The translations under genes and the position numbers were made by a program. Below are positions 8,712 through 16,642 of a DNA stretch of 64,000 nt, piece after piece (the stretch's first letter is position 1; the number at the start of each line of letters is the position of its first letter). Location of the stretch: NCBI GenBank assembly GCA_019114005.1, contig DXGH01000038.1:28464-92463 (forward strand). Reading direction: 5' to 3'. The notes below the pieces were generated by a model that was not told where the DNA came from, ran no database searches, and saw only the letters and a program-made list of their open reading frames with translations. This DNA is from Candidatus Acetatifactor stercoripullorum (GTDB lineage: Bacteria; Bacillota; Clostridia; Lachnospirales; Lachnospiraceae).

Positions 8712-9692
8712 CTAAAATAATTTATAATCCTTATCAAACCGTCCCACCAGCCAGTTGGAAAACAGCACCAGCACAAATCCGAAGATGGATTGGTAAAGTC
8801 CCACTGCAGAGCCCATTACAAAGTCTCCCACACCAATAACGGAACGATAAACATAGGTGTCGATAATATCTGTAGTGTCCAAGAGCATAGGCGACAGATT
8901 GGTGATGGACATCATCATGGTCAGATCACCGCTCATAATCTTTCCGATAGAAAGCAAAAACATAATAATAATAGTAGGCTTCAGCAGCGGCACGGTAATG
9001 TAACGGATTCTCTGCCATAAATTTGCGCCGTCCACCTGCGCCGATTCGTACAGTGAGGTGTCAAAGCCCGCTATGGTGGAAAAGTAAATGATGCCATTGT
9101 AGCCTGCGGATTTCCAGATATTGCACAGGGTCAGGATTATCCTCCAATACTTGGGGTCATTGTAAAAATCCACCCGGTCCATGCCAAGGGCCATTAAAAA
9201 ATTATTGATGGCGCCCCCGTCATAATTTAGCAGAGCTCTCAAAATACCTCCGGCCACCACCCAGGAAATAAAGTAGGGCATGATGGAAAGGGACTGGGTT
9301 GTTTTTAAGTACTTTTTGCTTCGTATTTCATTGAACATAACCGCCAGCGCCACCGAAACTATGGTTCCGCACACCGTGTAGAGCAGATTTAATATGATCG
9401 TGTTCTTAGTTGCCCTCCAGGCATTTGCGAAGTTGGCAAAAAAGAACTCAAAATTTTTAAATCCCACCCAGGGGCTGCCGAAAATACCGTCCGTAAAATT
9501 GTAATCCTTAAATATGATAACCAGACCGGTCATGGGTATGTAGGAAAACATCAGCGTCAGTATGATGCCAGGCAGCGCTAACAGCCAGAGCTGGTAATAC
9601 TTTTTAAAATGTACGGCTATTTTACCTCCGGCCCCGGGAGTTCTTCGTCCCACCGCTGCTGCCGCTGCCTTTCTTTGTTTTGTAACAGCCAT
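8712..9692 (-). CDS. Carbohydrate ABC transporter permease (LplB-like)
   Basis: A 326-residue permease and the first gene of the minus-strand uptake operon. A basic, cytoplasmic N-terminus (~30 residues) is followed by six predicted membrane helices. The EAA loop reads YESAQVDGANLWQRIRYITV, typical of the LplB/YteP group. AGGAGG lies 8 bp before the ATG. The 445-bp gap upstream, shared with the divergent pectin methylesterase, should hold its promoter. Confidence 0.92.
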   Translation of the reverse strand: MAVTKQRKAAAAAVGRRTPGAGGKIAVHFKKYYQLWLLALPGIILTLMFSYIPMTGLVIIFKDYNFTDGIFGSPWVGFKNFEFFFANFANAWRATKNTIILNLLYTVCGTIVSVALAVMFNEIRSKKYLKTTQSLSIMPYFISWVVAGGILRALLNYDGGAINNFLMALGMDRVDFYNDPKYWRIILTLCNIWKSAGYNGIIYFSTIAGFDTSLYESAQVDGANLWQRIRYITVPLLKPTIIIMFLLSIGKIMSGDLTMMMSITNLSPMLLDTTDIIDTYVYRSVIGVGDFVMGSAVGLYQSIFGFVLVLFSNWLVGRFDKDYKLF

Positions 9693-9972
9693 TTCTTTTC
9701 TCCTCCTAACATTGATTGCTTTCTTATTTCATCATTTCATTTTTCATCGCATTGGCGTCTGACGGCTTTTGCTGTGTTAATTTAGAAATATCATTTTTAT
9801 TCCCTGTTCTCAATCTTAAAAAATCAAAGCTATGAAAAAAAATTGAAAATCATAAAAAATTGATATCAGTACATTTTTTTGTAATTGCGGCAGGAAAAAG
9901 CCTTTGTTTACAATGGTTTAAGGAGCATTGAGGCTTACAGCAGTCACTGACCTCCATGTAAAATATTAATAA

Positions 9973-10108
9973 GTAGTTGCGAAACTCGCTAATAAAATCA
10001 CGAACCTGGTCATAATAACCAAAAACGGGTTCCGAAGCAGTGGCTCGTCACCGTTATTTTGGTTATTACGCCCAGTTTCTGATACCAGAAATCGGGGTTC
10101 GCAATTAC
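9973..10108. repeat. Nested palindromic element upstream of the pectin methylesterase
   Basis: Outer arms 9973-9983 and 10098-10108 (GTAgTTGCGAA / TTCGCAATTAC) pair over 11 bp with one G-T. Inside, 10011-10028 pairs with 10051-10070 (core TAATAACCAAAA / TTTTGGTTATTA, then ACGG/CCGT with small bulges), and a small hairpin TTTCTG/CAGAAA lies at 10076-10090. The arm plus its extension (TTGCGAAACTCGCTA) recurs inverted at about 13003-13022. The element fills the 3' part of the 445-bp divergent gap (9693-10137); the rest is AT-rich with no other feature I can support. It could be a miniature mobile element or a structured leader. Confidence 0.7.
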
Positions 10109-10137
10109 CTGAAAATTTTAAAAGAAGGAGAAAACAT

Positions 10138-11130
10138 ATGCTTACTATTACTGTTGCAAAAAATAAAAAGGACGCCTTTCCCACACTGCAGGAGGCGGTG
10201 CTTTCTGTTGCAGATGGTCTTTCGGAAACCGTCCGCATTTGTGTAGAGCCTGGCGTATACGAAGAAAAGGTGTTTATTCGAAAGGAAAATCTGGAGATTG
10301 TGGGAATGGGGCCGGACCCCGGCGCTGTGATTTTCAGATATGGAGACGGCGCAAAAAAACCCCGTCCGGATGGAGACGGGGAATATGGAACCTTTAACAC
10401 TGCCGTTTTGTTTTTTGCAGGAAAAGACATTACTGTCAGAAATATTACAGTGGAGAACACTGCCGGACCAGGCTGTCAGGCCGGACAGGCCCTGGCCGTA
10501 TATGCGGCGGCGGATCGTCTCAGCTTTTACAACTGCCGCCTTTTAGGATGGCAGGACACCCTCTTTGTGGGAGAGCCCATCACCTGTCAGATGAAAAAGC
10601 TGATGCTGCCTGACTTTTTTACCGCTTCCAAAATAAAAGTGGATCACAGCCTTATCCGCAATTATTTCAAGGACTGCTATATCTGCGGCGACGTGGATTT
10701 TATCTTTGGCCCCAACACAGCCTTTTTTGAGGATTGTGAAATTCATTCCAGGGGACGATCCAGCGAAGAGAAGGCTTTCATCACCGCCGCCAGCACTCCA
10801 AAGGAACAGGAATACGGTCTGGTCTTTTCCCATTGCCATCTCACCGGGGAGGAGGACGCAAACGTCTATCTGGGCCGTCCCTGGAGGGATTTTGCCAAGA
10901 CCGCCTTTGTGCGCTGCACCATGGATCCCCACATCTGTCCCGAGGGCTGGCAGAATTGGGGGCGGGTAAGGGCCGAGGTGCTCTGCGACTATGTGGAATA
11001 TGCAAACGAAGGCCCCGGCGCTGCCCCGGAAAAAAGAGCTCCCTTCAGCCGACAGCTGGAAAATCCCCAGCTGGACGATTACTTTTCCAGAGAAAATGTG
11101 CTCAAGGGGCCGGATGGCTGGAATCCTTGA
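10138..11130 (+). CDS. Pectin methylesterase (carbohydrate esterase family 8)
   Basis: A 330-residue enzyme that removes methyl esters from polygalacturonate. Family blocks are present in order: GTFNTAV, the QDTLF box, GDVDFIFG with its catalytic Asp, and LGRPWRD with the conserved Arg-Trp. The fold is a right-handed beta-helix. There is no signal peptide, so it probably acts in the cytoplasm on imported oligogalacturonides. AAGGAG precedes the ATG. It is divergent from the LplB-type importer operon, suggesting joint control, and ends in a strong bidirectional terminator. Confidence 0.93.
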   Translation: MLTITVAKNKKDAFPTLQEAVLSVADGLSETVRICVEPGVYEEKVFIRKENLEIVGMGPDPGAVIFRYGDGAKKPRPDGDGEYGTFNTAVLFFAGKDITVRNITVENTAGPGCQAGQALAVYAAADRLSFYNCRLLGWQDTLFVGEPITCQMKKLMLPDFFTASKIKVDHSLIRNYFKDCYICGDVDFIFGPNTAFFEDCEIHSRGRSSEEKAFITAASTPKEQEYGLVFSHCHLTGEEDANVYLGRPWRDFAKTAFVRCTMDPHICPEGWQNWGRVRAEVLCDYVEYANEGPGAAPEKRAPFSRQLENPQLDDYFSRENVLKGPDGWNP

Positions 11131-11168
11131 AAAAATCCCTGTGGCGAGAATTGCCACAGGGATTTTTT
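11130..11168. terminator. Bidirectional Rho-independent terminator
   Basis: A perfect hairpin: 15-16 bp with core ATCCCTGTGGC and a 7-nt loop, flanked by A-run and T-run so it works on both strands. It separates the pectin methylesterase from the convergent nuclease-like gene. Confidence 0.92.
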
Positions 11169-11590
11169 CATATGTTTTCTTCAAGACATTCTGCCTTATA
11201 TTTTAGCTTTTTCTTCCATTTAAAACGATATTTTTTAAACTCAGCGCTTTCTATTTCCTGGGTCTTGCAACGGCTGGCAACGATACGGTATTCCTTAGAA
11301 TATGCTTCCAAATCCTTCTGCAGTATCTGTTGAGCGGCCTCTATCTGCTTTGCTGCCCAAACTAAATCAGAACCTTTCAACTCAATAAAATAGGCTGTCC
11401 TCTTATCATTATTCAGCAATAAATAATCACACTTATTCCCTTGCTTTATTATTACACCGTCTACCCTGTAATGGGATACCTTTGCTGAAGAATGATTATG
11501 CGCAATGTGCTTTCTCGTTTGCCCCTTGTCCTGAGACACAATAATTTTCGCCCTGTCGTTACACAGAGAGTCAAACCCTATAATCGGCAT
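11168..11590 (-). CDS. Small PD-(D/E)XK-like nuclease, partner of the ATPase
   Basis: A 140-residue protein. A plausible PD-(D/E)XK core is visible: D55 in KCDYLLL, then E70-L-K72 in AYFIELKG, followed by a helix with Q82 (KQIEAAQQIL), as in Holliday-resolvase/restriction-type nucleases. The C-terminus is strongly basic (KKYRFKWKKKLKYK), fitting nucleic-acid binding. Its AGGTGG site begins at the stop codon of the ATPase gene and the gap is only 11 bp, so the two are probably co-translated. AT-rich sequence relative to the flanks suggests acquisition. The effector role is inference. Confidence 0.65.
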   Translation of the reverse strand: MPIIGFDSLCNDRAKIIVSQDKGQTRKHIAHNHSSAKVSHYRVDGVIIKQGNKCDYLLLNNDKRTAYFIELKGSDLVWAAKQIEAAQQILQKDLEAYSKEYRIVASRCKTQEIESAEFKKYRFKWKKKLKYKAECLEENI

Positions 11591-11601
11591 ATGTGCACCA
11601 C

Positions 11602-12903
11602 CTAGCTGTTGTTTATTTGTATATCAAAAATTTTATCAAAGTCAGAATTAATTACTTTTGATATCTCATCTATTTTTTGATTTTGAATCATTTCTATTTC
11701 TTCATCAATGCAGTTTTCAATTTTGCCATCTTTGACAAACCATGCTGAAAATTTTTCGCCTTGCAGCCAAAGCATTTTTGAAATCACTTCATCCACTTTT
11801 GAAGCATCTATTAAGGAGATACGGTTTGCATATAATAAGTTATTCAATGCACCAAGCACATAGGGACTATGGGTTGTAACCAACATGGAATTCCCCTGAT
11901 TGAAAACCAGCCCTATTAGTTCAGTGATATACTTTTGAGCTTCTGGAAATAGATGTGACTCCGGTTCCTCAATGATGAAAAGAATAGGTTCATTTTTCAC
12001 CAAATAATAAAACAATAAATTCAAAATCCAAACCGCCTCCTGCTGTCCGGATGATGAGAAATTTATTTTCACATACCTTTCATTATCCAGCATAATTCGC
12101 TCTTCGCCGTTATTGCACTGGTAAGTTCCACATAATATATTATCTATCAGCTGTATGGCTCTTTTAACAGCCTCCTGAGATTTTTTCCCTCCGCCCCTGC
12201 TTTGAAGACCTCGAATTCCATATTCAAACTCTGTTTTAAGGCGCAGTATTCTTTCGAGATAATCTTGTGTGCAGTAATCAAGAGCACGTTTCTGAGAATC
12301 TTCCATTGTAGAATAAATATAACTTAATTGGTTGGACAGCAAGGTGATCATGCTTCTTCCTGCAGGAATATATACAACAGAAAACTTATCATCAAAAAAA
12401 TTATTTAAATCACGTTTAAATGCTTCCTTTGCCATTTCTGGAATTCCTGTAGATTCTGCCTTTAAAAATCTGTTGTGCATACGCAAAAAAGATTTGATTT
12501 CATCACTTAACTCAATCCAGACATAATTTGGCGTAGAATATACCGTTTCTTTCATCAGCATGACCTTTATATACACACTGTCCGTATAAAAATATTCCAA
12601 AAACATATCATTTTCCATGCCCCATGATGAACCAAAAATTCGAAGGAATTTTTCTCGTAAGACAGCCTCCAGCCTGCGCCTCAAACTTTTCTCACTCTGA
12701 TAAGCATCCACTGCTTGCTTTACAGATATATTTAAAATATCTTCCTTCACCGTTCTGAAAAAATATATTGCCTTTGCAATTGTACTCTTGCCTGATGCTT
12801 GAAATCCTGTAAAAGTCAGAAAATCAGAACATTTTAATTCACAATAGCTGATAGGCCCCAATTTGTTTATTACTATTCTGTGCAAAATTTTCTCTCCGAT
12901 CAT
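11602..12903 (-). CDS. AAA/ABC-type ATPase (OLD-like, AAA_15/AAA_21 class), candidate defence ATPase
   Basis: An ATPase of about 434 residues. Walker A is GFQASGKST near residue 33; the C-terminal half holds an ABC-like signature (SSGQQEA), Walker B with catalytic Glu (FIIEEPESHLF) and the His switch (TTHSPYVL), the layout of the OLD/RecF/SMC-like family. No TOPRIM domain follows. The start is uncertain: ATG at 12903 lacks a good site, whereas a TTG at 12885 has GGAGAG 8 bp upstream. The pair with the downstream nuclease resembles two-gene phage-defence modules, where the ATPase senses and the partner cuts. I could not assign it to a named system. Confidence 0.8.
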   Translation of the reverse strand: MIGEKILHRIVINKLGPISYCELKCSDFLTFTGFQASGKSTIAKAIYFFRTVKEDILNISVKQAVDAYQSEKSLRRRLEAVLREKFLRIFGSSWGMENDMFLEYFYTDSVYIKVMLMKETVYSTPNYVWIELSDEIKSFLRMHNRFLKAESTGIPEMAKEAFKRDLNNFFDDKFSVVYIPAGRSMITLLSNQLSYIYSTMEDSQKRALDYCTQDYLERILRLKTEFEYGIRGLQSRGGGKKSQEAVKRAIQLIDNILCGTYQCNNGEERIMLDNERYVKINFSSSGQQEAVWILNLLFYYLVKNEPILFIIEEPESHLFPEAQKYITELIGLVFNQGNSMLVTTHSPYVLGALNNLLYANRISLIDASKVDEVISKMLWLQGEKFSAWFVKDGKIENCIDEEIEMIQNQKIDEISKVINSDFDKIFDIQINNS

Positions 12904-13002
12904 CCATAAATATATATGCTTGTTTTCATGATAGCATATTTCGTTTTTTCCTGCTATCTTTTTTTCCCTTTTCTTTCTTCCGGGAATAGGGTATACTGAG
13001 CA

Positions 13003-13022
13003 TAGCGAGTTTCGCAATTACC
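13003..13022 (+). repeat. Partial copy of the 9973 palindrome arm
   Basis: The segment AGCGAGTTTCGCAATTACCT is the near-perfect reverse complement of the left arm at 9970-9990. It lies just 5' of luxS. Together with the copy at 9973 it brackets the pectin methylesterase and the ATPase-nuclease pair as a ~3-kb inverted repeat. Confidence 0.6.
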
Positions 13023-13056
13023 TATTCAAGCCTCAAAAGGAAAGGAGATCTCAGAT

Positions 13057-13536
13057 TTGGAAAAGATTGCAAGCTTTACCATAGATCATATCAAGCTGCA
13101 GCCGGGCGTATATGTGTCCAGAAAGGATCAGGTGGGCGCGGAGACCATCACTACCTTTGATCTGAGAATGACAAGCCCCAACGAGGAGCCGGTGATGAAT
13201 ACTGCGGAGGTGCATACCATAGAGCATCTGGGAGCCACCTTTTTACGCAATCACCCCTCCTATAAGGATAAGGTCATCTACTTTGGCCCCATGGGCTGCA
13301 GAACCGGCTTTTATCTGCTGCTGGCCGGAGATTACGCTTCCCGGGACGTGGTGCCCCTGATCACGGAAATGTTCACCTTTATCCGGGACTACCGGGATGA
13401 GGTGCCCGGCGCCTCCCCCAAGGACTGCGGCAATTATCTGGACATGAATCTGGGTATGGCAAATTATCTGGCAAAGCGCTATCTGGAAAATGTTCTGCAG
13501 AGCATTGGGGAGGAGAGGCTGGTTTATCCTCAATAA
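13057..13536 (+). CDS. luxS: S-ribosylhomocysteine lyase
   Basis: A 159-residue LuxS of normal length. It cleaves S-ribosylhomocysteine to homocysteine and DPD, the precursor of autoinducer-2. The metal site is visible: H53-T-I-E-H57 and C124 in DCGNYLDMNL; C81 in GPMGCRTG is the catalytic cysteine. The start is a TTG preceded by AAAGGAGATCT. The Pfs nucleosidase that makes its substrate is at 32564-33265, so the activated-methyl cycle genes are unlinked here. A copy of a dispersed repeat arm lies ~35 bp upstream. Confidence 0.96.
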   Translation: MEKIASFTIDHIKLQPGVYVSRKDQVGAETITTFDLRMTSPNEEPVMNTAEVHTIEHLGATFLRNHPSYKDKVIYFGPMGCRTGFYLLLAGDYASRDVVPLITEMFTFIRDYRDEVPGASPKDCGNYLDMNLGMANYLAKRYLENVLQSIGEERLVYPQ

Positions 13537-13549
13537 AATATTAGCAATA

Positions 13550-14884
13550 TCAATTCTGTGGTCGTGTTGAACTGCGGTAAACGCCAAAGGCGATGACTGC
13601 TGTAACCGCTTCTGTTATCCAGAAAGCGTTCCACACACCCACCGGGCCGAAAATTTTGCCAAGCAGAAATGCTGCGGGAAGGATGACTATCACATAGCGG
13701 CACAAGGAGATCACCAGAGACGGCACCCCCTTGCCCAATCCTTCCAGCGCCCCTGAGGAGGTTACCGAGACGGCAGAGACCAGAAAGCCTGCGCTGATGA
13801 TGCGAAGGGCTGTCTCGCCGGCCCGGATTGTTTCCGGCGTGTGGGTAAACAGGCTCATGAGCTGCCCCGGGAAGATCAAGCAGATCGCAGTGCCCAGAAT
13901 CATAATGCTTCCGCTCATGCACAGAACAATCTGATAAATCTGATTTACCCTCTTATGCTCCCCGGCGCCATAGTTAAAACCGATCAAAGGGCGCATTCCC
14001 TGGACAATTCCGTTGGCGGGAAGATATAAAAAGGTCTGCAGCTTATAATAGATCCCCAGCACCAGAATATACACCTCTGAGTAGGACGAGAGAATTGCAT
14101 TTAAGGAAGAAATCAAAACAGAGGGCAGCGCCAGATTCAAAGATGCAGGGATACCGATGGAATACAATTTCAAAACCATTTTCCTGTCAAGGGCAAGATA
14201 CTGTCTGCGGATGCGGACACGGCTCGGGCGCACCAAATAGACCACCAGATAGATGGCCAATGTAAACGACTGCCCGATTCCTGTGGCCAGCGCAGCGCCC
14301 TCCATCCCCATTTCCGGAAACGGCCCAAGCCCGAAGATCAGTACGGGGTCTAAAATAATATTCGCAACACATCCACACATGAGGCTGACCATCGTCACCT
14401 TCATGCTTCCCACCGCCTGAAAAATTTTCTCAAAGGTCACCCCAGCAACGATAACTATCGTAAACAAAAATGCCACGGCAGAATATCTAAGGCCAAGGTC
14501 AATCACTGTCTCGGAAGAGGTGAACCTTCTCAAAAAGACAGGCATAACCGCAATAGCGCCGATGGTCATAACAATGCTGTGAACCACAGCAAGCAAAAGT
14601 CCCTGTGAGGCCGCTCTGTCCGCCCTGGAAGAATCGCCCGCCCCCAGATAAAAGGCAATCACTGCGTTGATGCCAACACCAAAGCCAATCCCAACCGCAT
14701 TGATAAAATTCTGAATGGGATAAACCAGCGACAATGCCGTCATGGCGTCCTCGCTTATCTGGGCAACAAAAAAGCTGTCCACAATGTTATAGAGAGAATT
14801 CACCAGCATGGACAATACCATTGGAAGCGCCATGGACAAAAGCAATGGCAGAACCGGCCTCTCTTTCATAAAATTCTCATTCAT
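13550..14884 (-). CDS. MATE-family multidrug/Na+ antiporter
   Basis: A 444-residue membrane protein with about 12 transmembrane helices in two homologous halves, as in the NorM/DinF superfamily (MNENFMKERPVLPLLLSMAL; PMVLSMLVNSLYNIVDSFFV). I set the start at 14884, where CAGGAG precedes ATG; the open frame continues upstream for 63 codons without a site. It probably exports cationic compounds using an ion gradient. It is convergent with luxS (14 bp) and follows a terminator closing the ROK kinase gene, so it has its own promoter. Confidence 0.92.
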   Translation of the reverse strand: MNENFMKERPVLPLLLSMALPMVLSMLVNSLYNIVDSFFVAQISEDAMTALSLVYPIQNFINAVGIGFGVGINAVIAFYLGAGDSSRADRAASQGLLLAVVHSIVMTIGAIAVMPVFLRRFTSSETVIDLGLRYSAVAFLFTIVIVAGVTFEKIFQAVGSMKVTMVSLMCGCVANIILDPVLIFGLGPFPEMGMEGAALATGIGQSFTLAIYLVVYLVRPSRVRIRRQYLALDRKMVLKLYSIGIPASLNLALPSVLISSLNAILSSYSEVYILVLGIYYKLQTFLYLPANGIVQGMRPLIGFNYGAGEHKRVNQIYQIVLCMSGSIMILGTAICLIFPGQLMSLFTHTPETIRAGETALRIISAGFLVSAVSVTSSGALEGLGKGVPSLVISLCRYVIVILPAAFLLGKIFGPVGVWNAFWITEAVTAVIAFGVYRSSTRPQN

Positions 14885-14953
14885 AATCGCTCCTGTAAAA
14901 CTCCTCAAAATTATATTCTGCCCGCAGAATTTTCTCCTGATGCCATACAGACG

Positions 14954-14993
14954 CAAAAAAGCCACACAACTATCAAAAAGATAACTGTGTGGC
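14954..14993 (-). terminator. Terminator of the large glycan operon (after the ROK kinase)
   Basis: A 14-bp imperfect stem (GCCACACA..TATC / GATA..TGTGTGGC) with a 5-nt loop; on the minus strand it is followed by TTTTTT. It lies ~80 bp downstream of the ROK kinase stop and before the MATE gene. Confidence 0.85.
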
Positions 14994-15069
14994 GAAAAGG
15001 TGATGACATCATCTAGAAAAATCCACTCAAAATTTTCAAGCGCTATTATAGACGAACAGAGACTGCCTG

Positions 15070-15945
15070 TCAAGGGTTGTGTACGGCCTCCAAAGCCAGG
15101 CGGATGCAGCCCTTCACTCCCTGTTCATCATTCAGGGAGGGCCCAACGATGTAATTTTCCACATCCTGTACCTGCGGGGTCTGAATGTATCCCGCCATCA
15201 TCTCTGCAAATTTTTCCCGCACCAGAGGCAGCAGCGAGGGCTGCTTCATCACGCCCCCTCCCAGCACAATGCGCTCCGGCGACAGGATCACGCAGTAGTC
15301 CATACAGGCCTGGGCTATGTAATAGCTTTCGATCTCCCATACCTCCCTGCGGTCTGAAAGCTGTGCTCCCTTTACTCCCCAGCGCTTTTCCAGGGACGGC
15401 CCCGCCGCAAGCCCTTCAAAGCAGTCCTTGTGAAAGGGACAGGCACCCTCATAGGGGTCGTCCGGATGTCTTTTCACCAGAATGTGCCCGCCCTCCGGGT
15501 GCATCATGCCGTGCAGAAGCCTTCCCTCTGAAAAAACGCCCACACCTACGCCGGTGCCTATGGTAATATAAATGCTGTTTCTTAATCCTTTGGTAATTCC
15601 ATAGGAGGCTTCTCCCAGGGCCGCCGCATTCACATCCGTGTCAAATCCTACAGGACAGTGCAGCCTTTGGGCAAAGGCACCCACGATGTCATAATTTTGC
15701 CAGGGAATTTTGGGCGTGGATGTGATATATCCGTAATGGGGCGTCCCCTTTACAGGATTGATGGGGCCAAAACAGCCAATTCCCAAAGCCTCCACCTGCT
15801 CCTGTTCAAAAAAATCAAGCATTTTCGGCATCGTTTCCCGGGGCGTTTCAGTGGGAATAGTGATTTTTTTCAGGATTTCTCCCTCCTCATTTCCCACAGC
15901 GCATACCATCTTAGTGCCTCCTGCTTCCAAAGCTCCTATTTTCAT
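15070..15945 (-). CDS. ROK-family sugar kinase (fructokinase/mannokinase-like)
   Basis: A 291-residue cytoplasmic kinase. The N-terminal phosphate motif is ALEAGGTKMVCAV; FDTDVNAAALGEA contains the catalytic Asp; ITIGTGVGVGV is the second phosphate loop; and the zinc-binding HPEGGHILVKRH..C..H..C motif typical of ROK proteins is present. Length and sequence match bacterial ScrK-type fructokinases, some of which also accept mannose. As the last gene of the mannosidase locus, it likely phosphorylates the released hexose for glycolysis (phosphoglucose isomerase is at 36279-37628). GGAGG precedes ATG. Confidence 0.9.
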   Translation of the reverse strand: MKIGALEAGGTKMVCAVGNEEGEILKKITIPTETPRETMPKMLDFFEQEQVEALGIGCFGPINPVKGTPHYGYITSTPKIPWQNYDIVGAFAQRLHCPVGFDTDVNAAALGEASYGITKGLRNSIYITIGTGVGVGVFSEGRLLHGMMHPEGGHILVKRHPDDPYEGACPFHKDCFEGLAAGPSLEKRWGVKGAQLSDRREVWEIESYYIAQACMDYCVILSPERIVLGGGVMKQPSLLPLVREKFAEMMAGYIQTPQVQDVENYIVGPSLNDEQGVKGCIRLALEAVHNP

Positions 15946-16033
15946 TTTCTACCTCCAGATTATCCTATGCTTTTATACATATTATCTCACCACGGATGAC
16001 TTTTTCCAAGACTTTTTCTCTCTTCTTTGCTGA

Positions 16034-16498
16034 TTATGCTTCCAGTTCAAAAATGAATTCAATTTCCACACTGGTGCTGCCGGGAAGCTCATTGCAGGAT
16101 ACCGCAGATCTGGCTCCCACGCCTCTTTCCTCCCCAAAAAGCTGGCATAAAAGCTCAGAGGCTGCGTCAATCACACCGGGCTGTCCGTGAAATCCAGGAG
16201 CGCTCTGTACAAAGCCCAGCGTCTTTATCAGCCGTCTGACCCTTCTTAAATCTCCCGTATACGCCTCCAGACAGCTTAAGGCGTTTAAGGTGCACAGCCT
16301 GGCAGCCTCCCGTCCCTCTTCCACTGTCACATCGCCGCCCACATATCCGGTCACCACTGCGGCGCCGTCCCTGGTTGCTCCCTGTCCCGAAACATACAGC
16401 AGATTTCCCGCCTGCACAACGGGCTGATAGATTCCCCCCTTTGCAGGCCTTCCCGGGAGCGTAAGCCCCATTTCCTTCAGCTTTTCATAAATATCCAT
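16034..16498 (-). CDS. RidA/YjgF-family protein
   Basis: A 154-residue member of the RidA superfamily. MDIYEKLKEMGLTLPG and LLYVSGQGATRDG mark the domain, and NELPGSTSVEIEFIFELEA closes it. The family includes enamine/imine deaminases that protect PLP enzymes, but this longer variant may be a different subgroup. GGAG lies 10 bp before the ATG. It is transcribed with the glycan locus, downstream of the beta-mannosidase and separated from it by a palindromic element. Why an imine deaminase belongs in this operon is unclear. Confidence 0.88.
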   Translation of the reverse strand: MDIYEKLKEMGLTLPGRPAKGGIYQPVVQAGNLLYVSGQGATRDGAAVVTGYVGGDVTVEEGREAARLCTLNALSCLEAYTGDLRRVRRLIKTLGFVQSAPGFHGQPGVIDAASELLCQLFGEERGVGARSAVSCNELPGSTSVEIEFIFELEA

Positions 16499-16515
16499 TT
16501 TATTTAATCTCCATT

Positions 16516-16600
16516 CCGAAGCGTAGCATAGGAATCGCGCAATAGAAATTCGCGCAGGCGATTTCTATTGTCGCATCAAGGCTTATTTGTGACGCTTCGG
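16516..16600. repeat. 85-bp nested palindrome between RidA and beta-mannosidase genes
   Basis: Perfect outer arms CCGAAGCGT (16516-16524) and ACGCTTCGG (16592-16600) enclose an inner stem CAATAGAAAT / ATTTCTATTG (16540-16549 with 16561-16570), extended by GCG/CGC with a bulge. A separate perfect palindrome, ACGCGAAT-AA-ATTCGCGT, follows at 16614-16631. There is no T-run, so it is not a standard terminator; a REP-like or RNA-stabilising element is likely. Confidence 0.65.
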
Positions 16601-16642
16601 CACAATATAGCCAACGCGAATAAATTCGCGTGTAAAAAATTT

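Noticed and set aside
9966..10460. 164-codon minus-strand frame overlapping the palindromic element and pectin methylesterase
   Set aside because: It is antisense to a clear CE8 enzyme and covers the inverted-repeat DNA. No ribosome site or family signal.
13003..13056. SAM/SAH riboswitch upstream of luxS
   Set aside because: Only 54 bp separate the repeat arm from the start codon; no aptamer pattern is visible.
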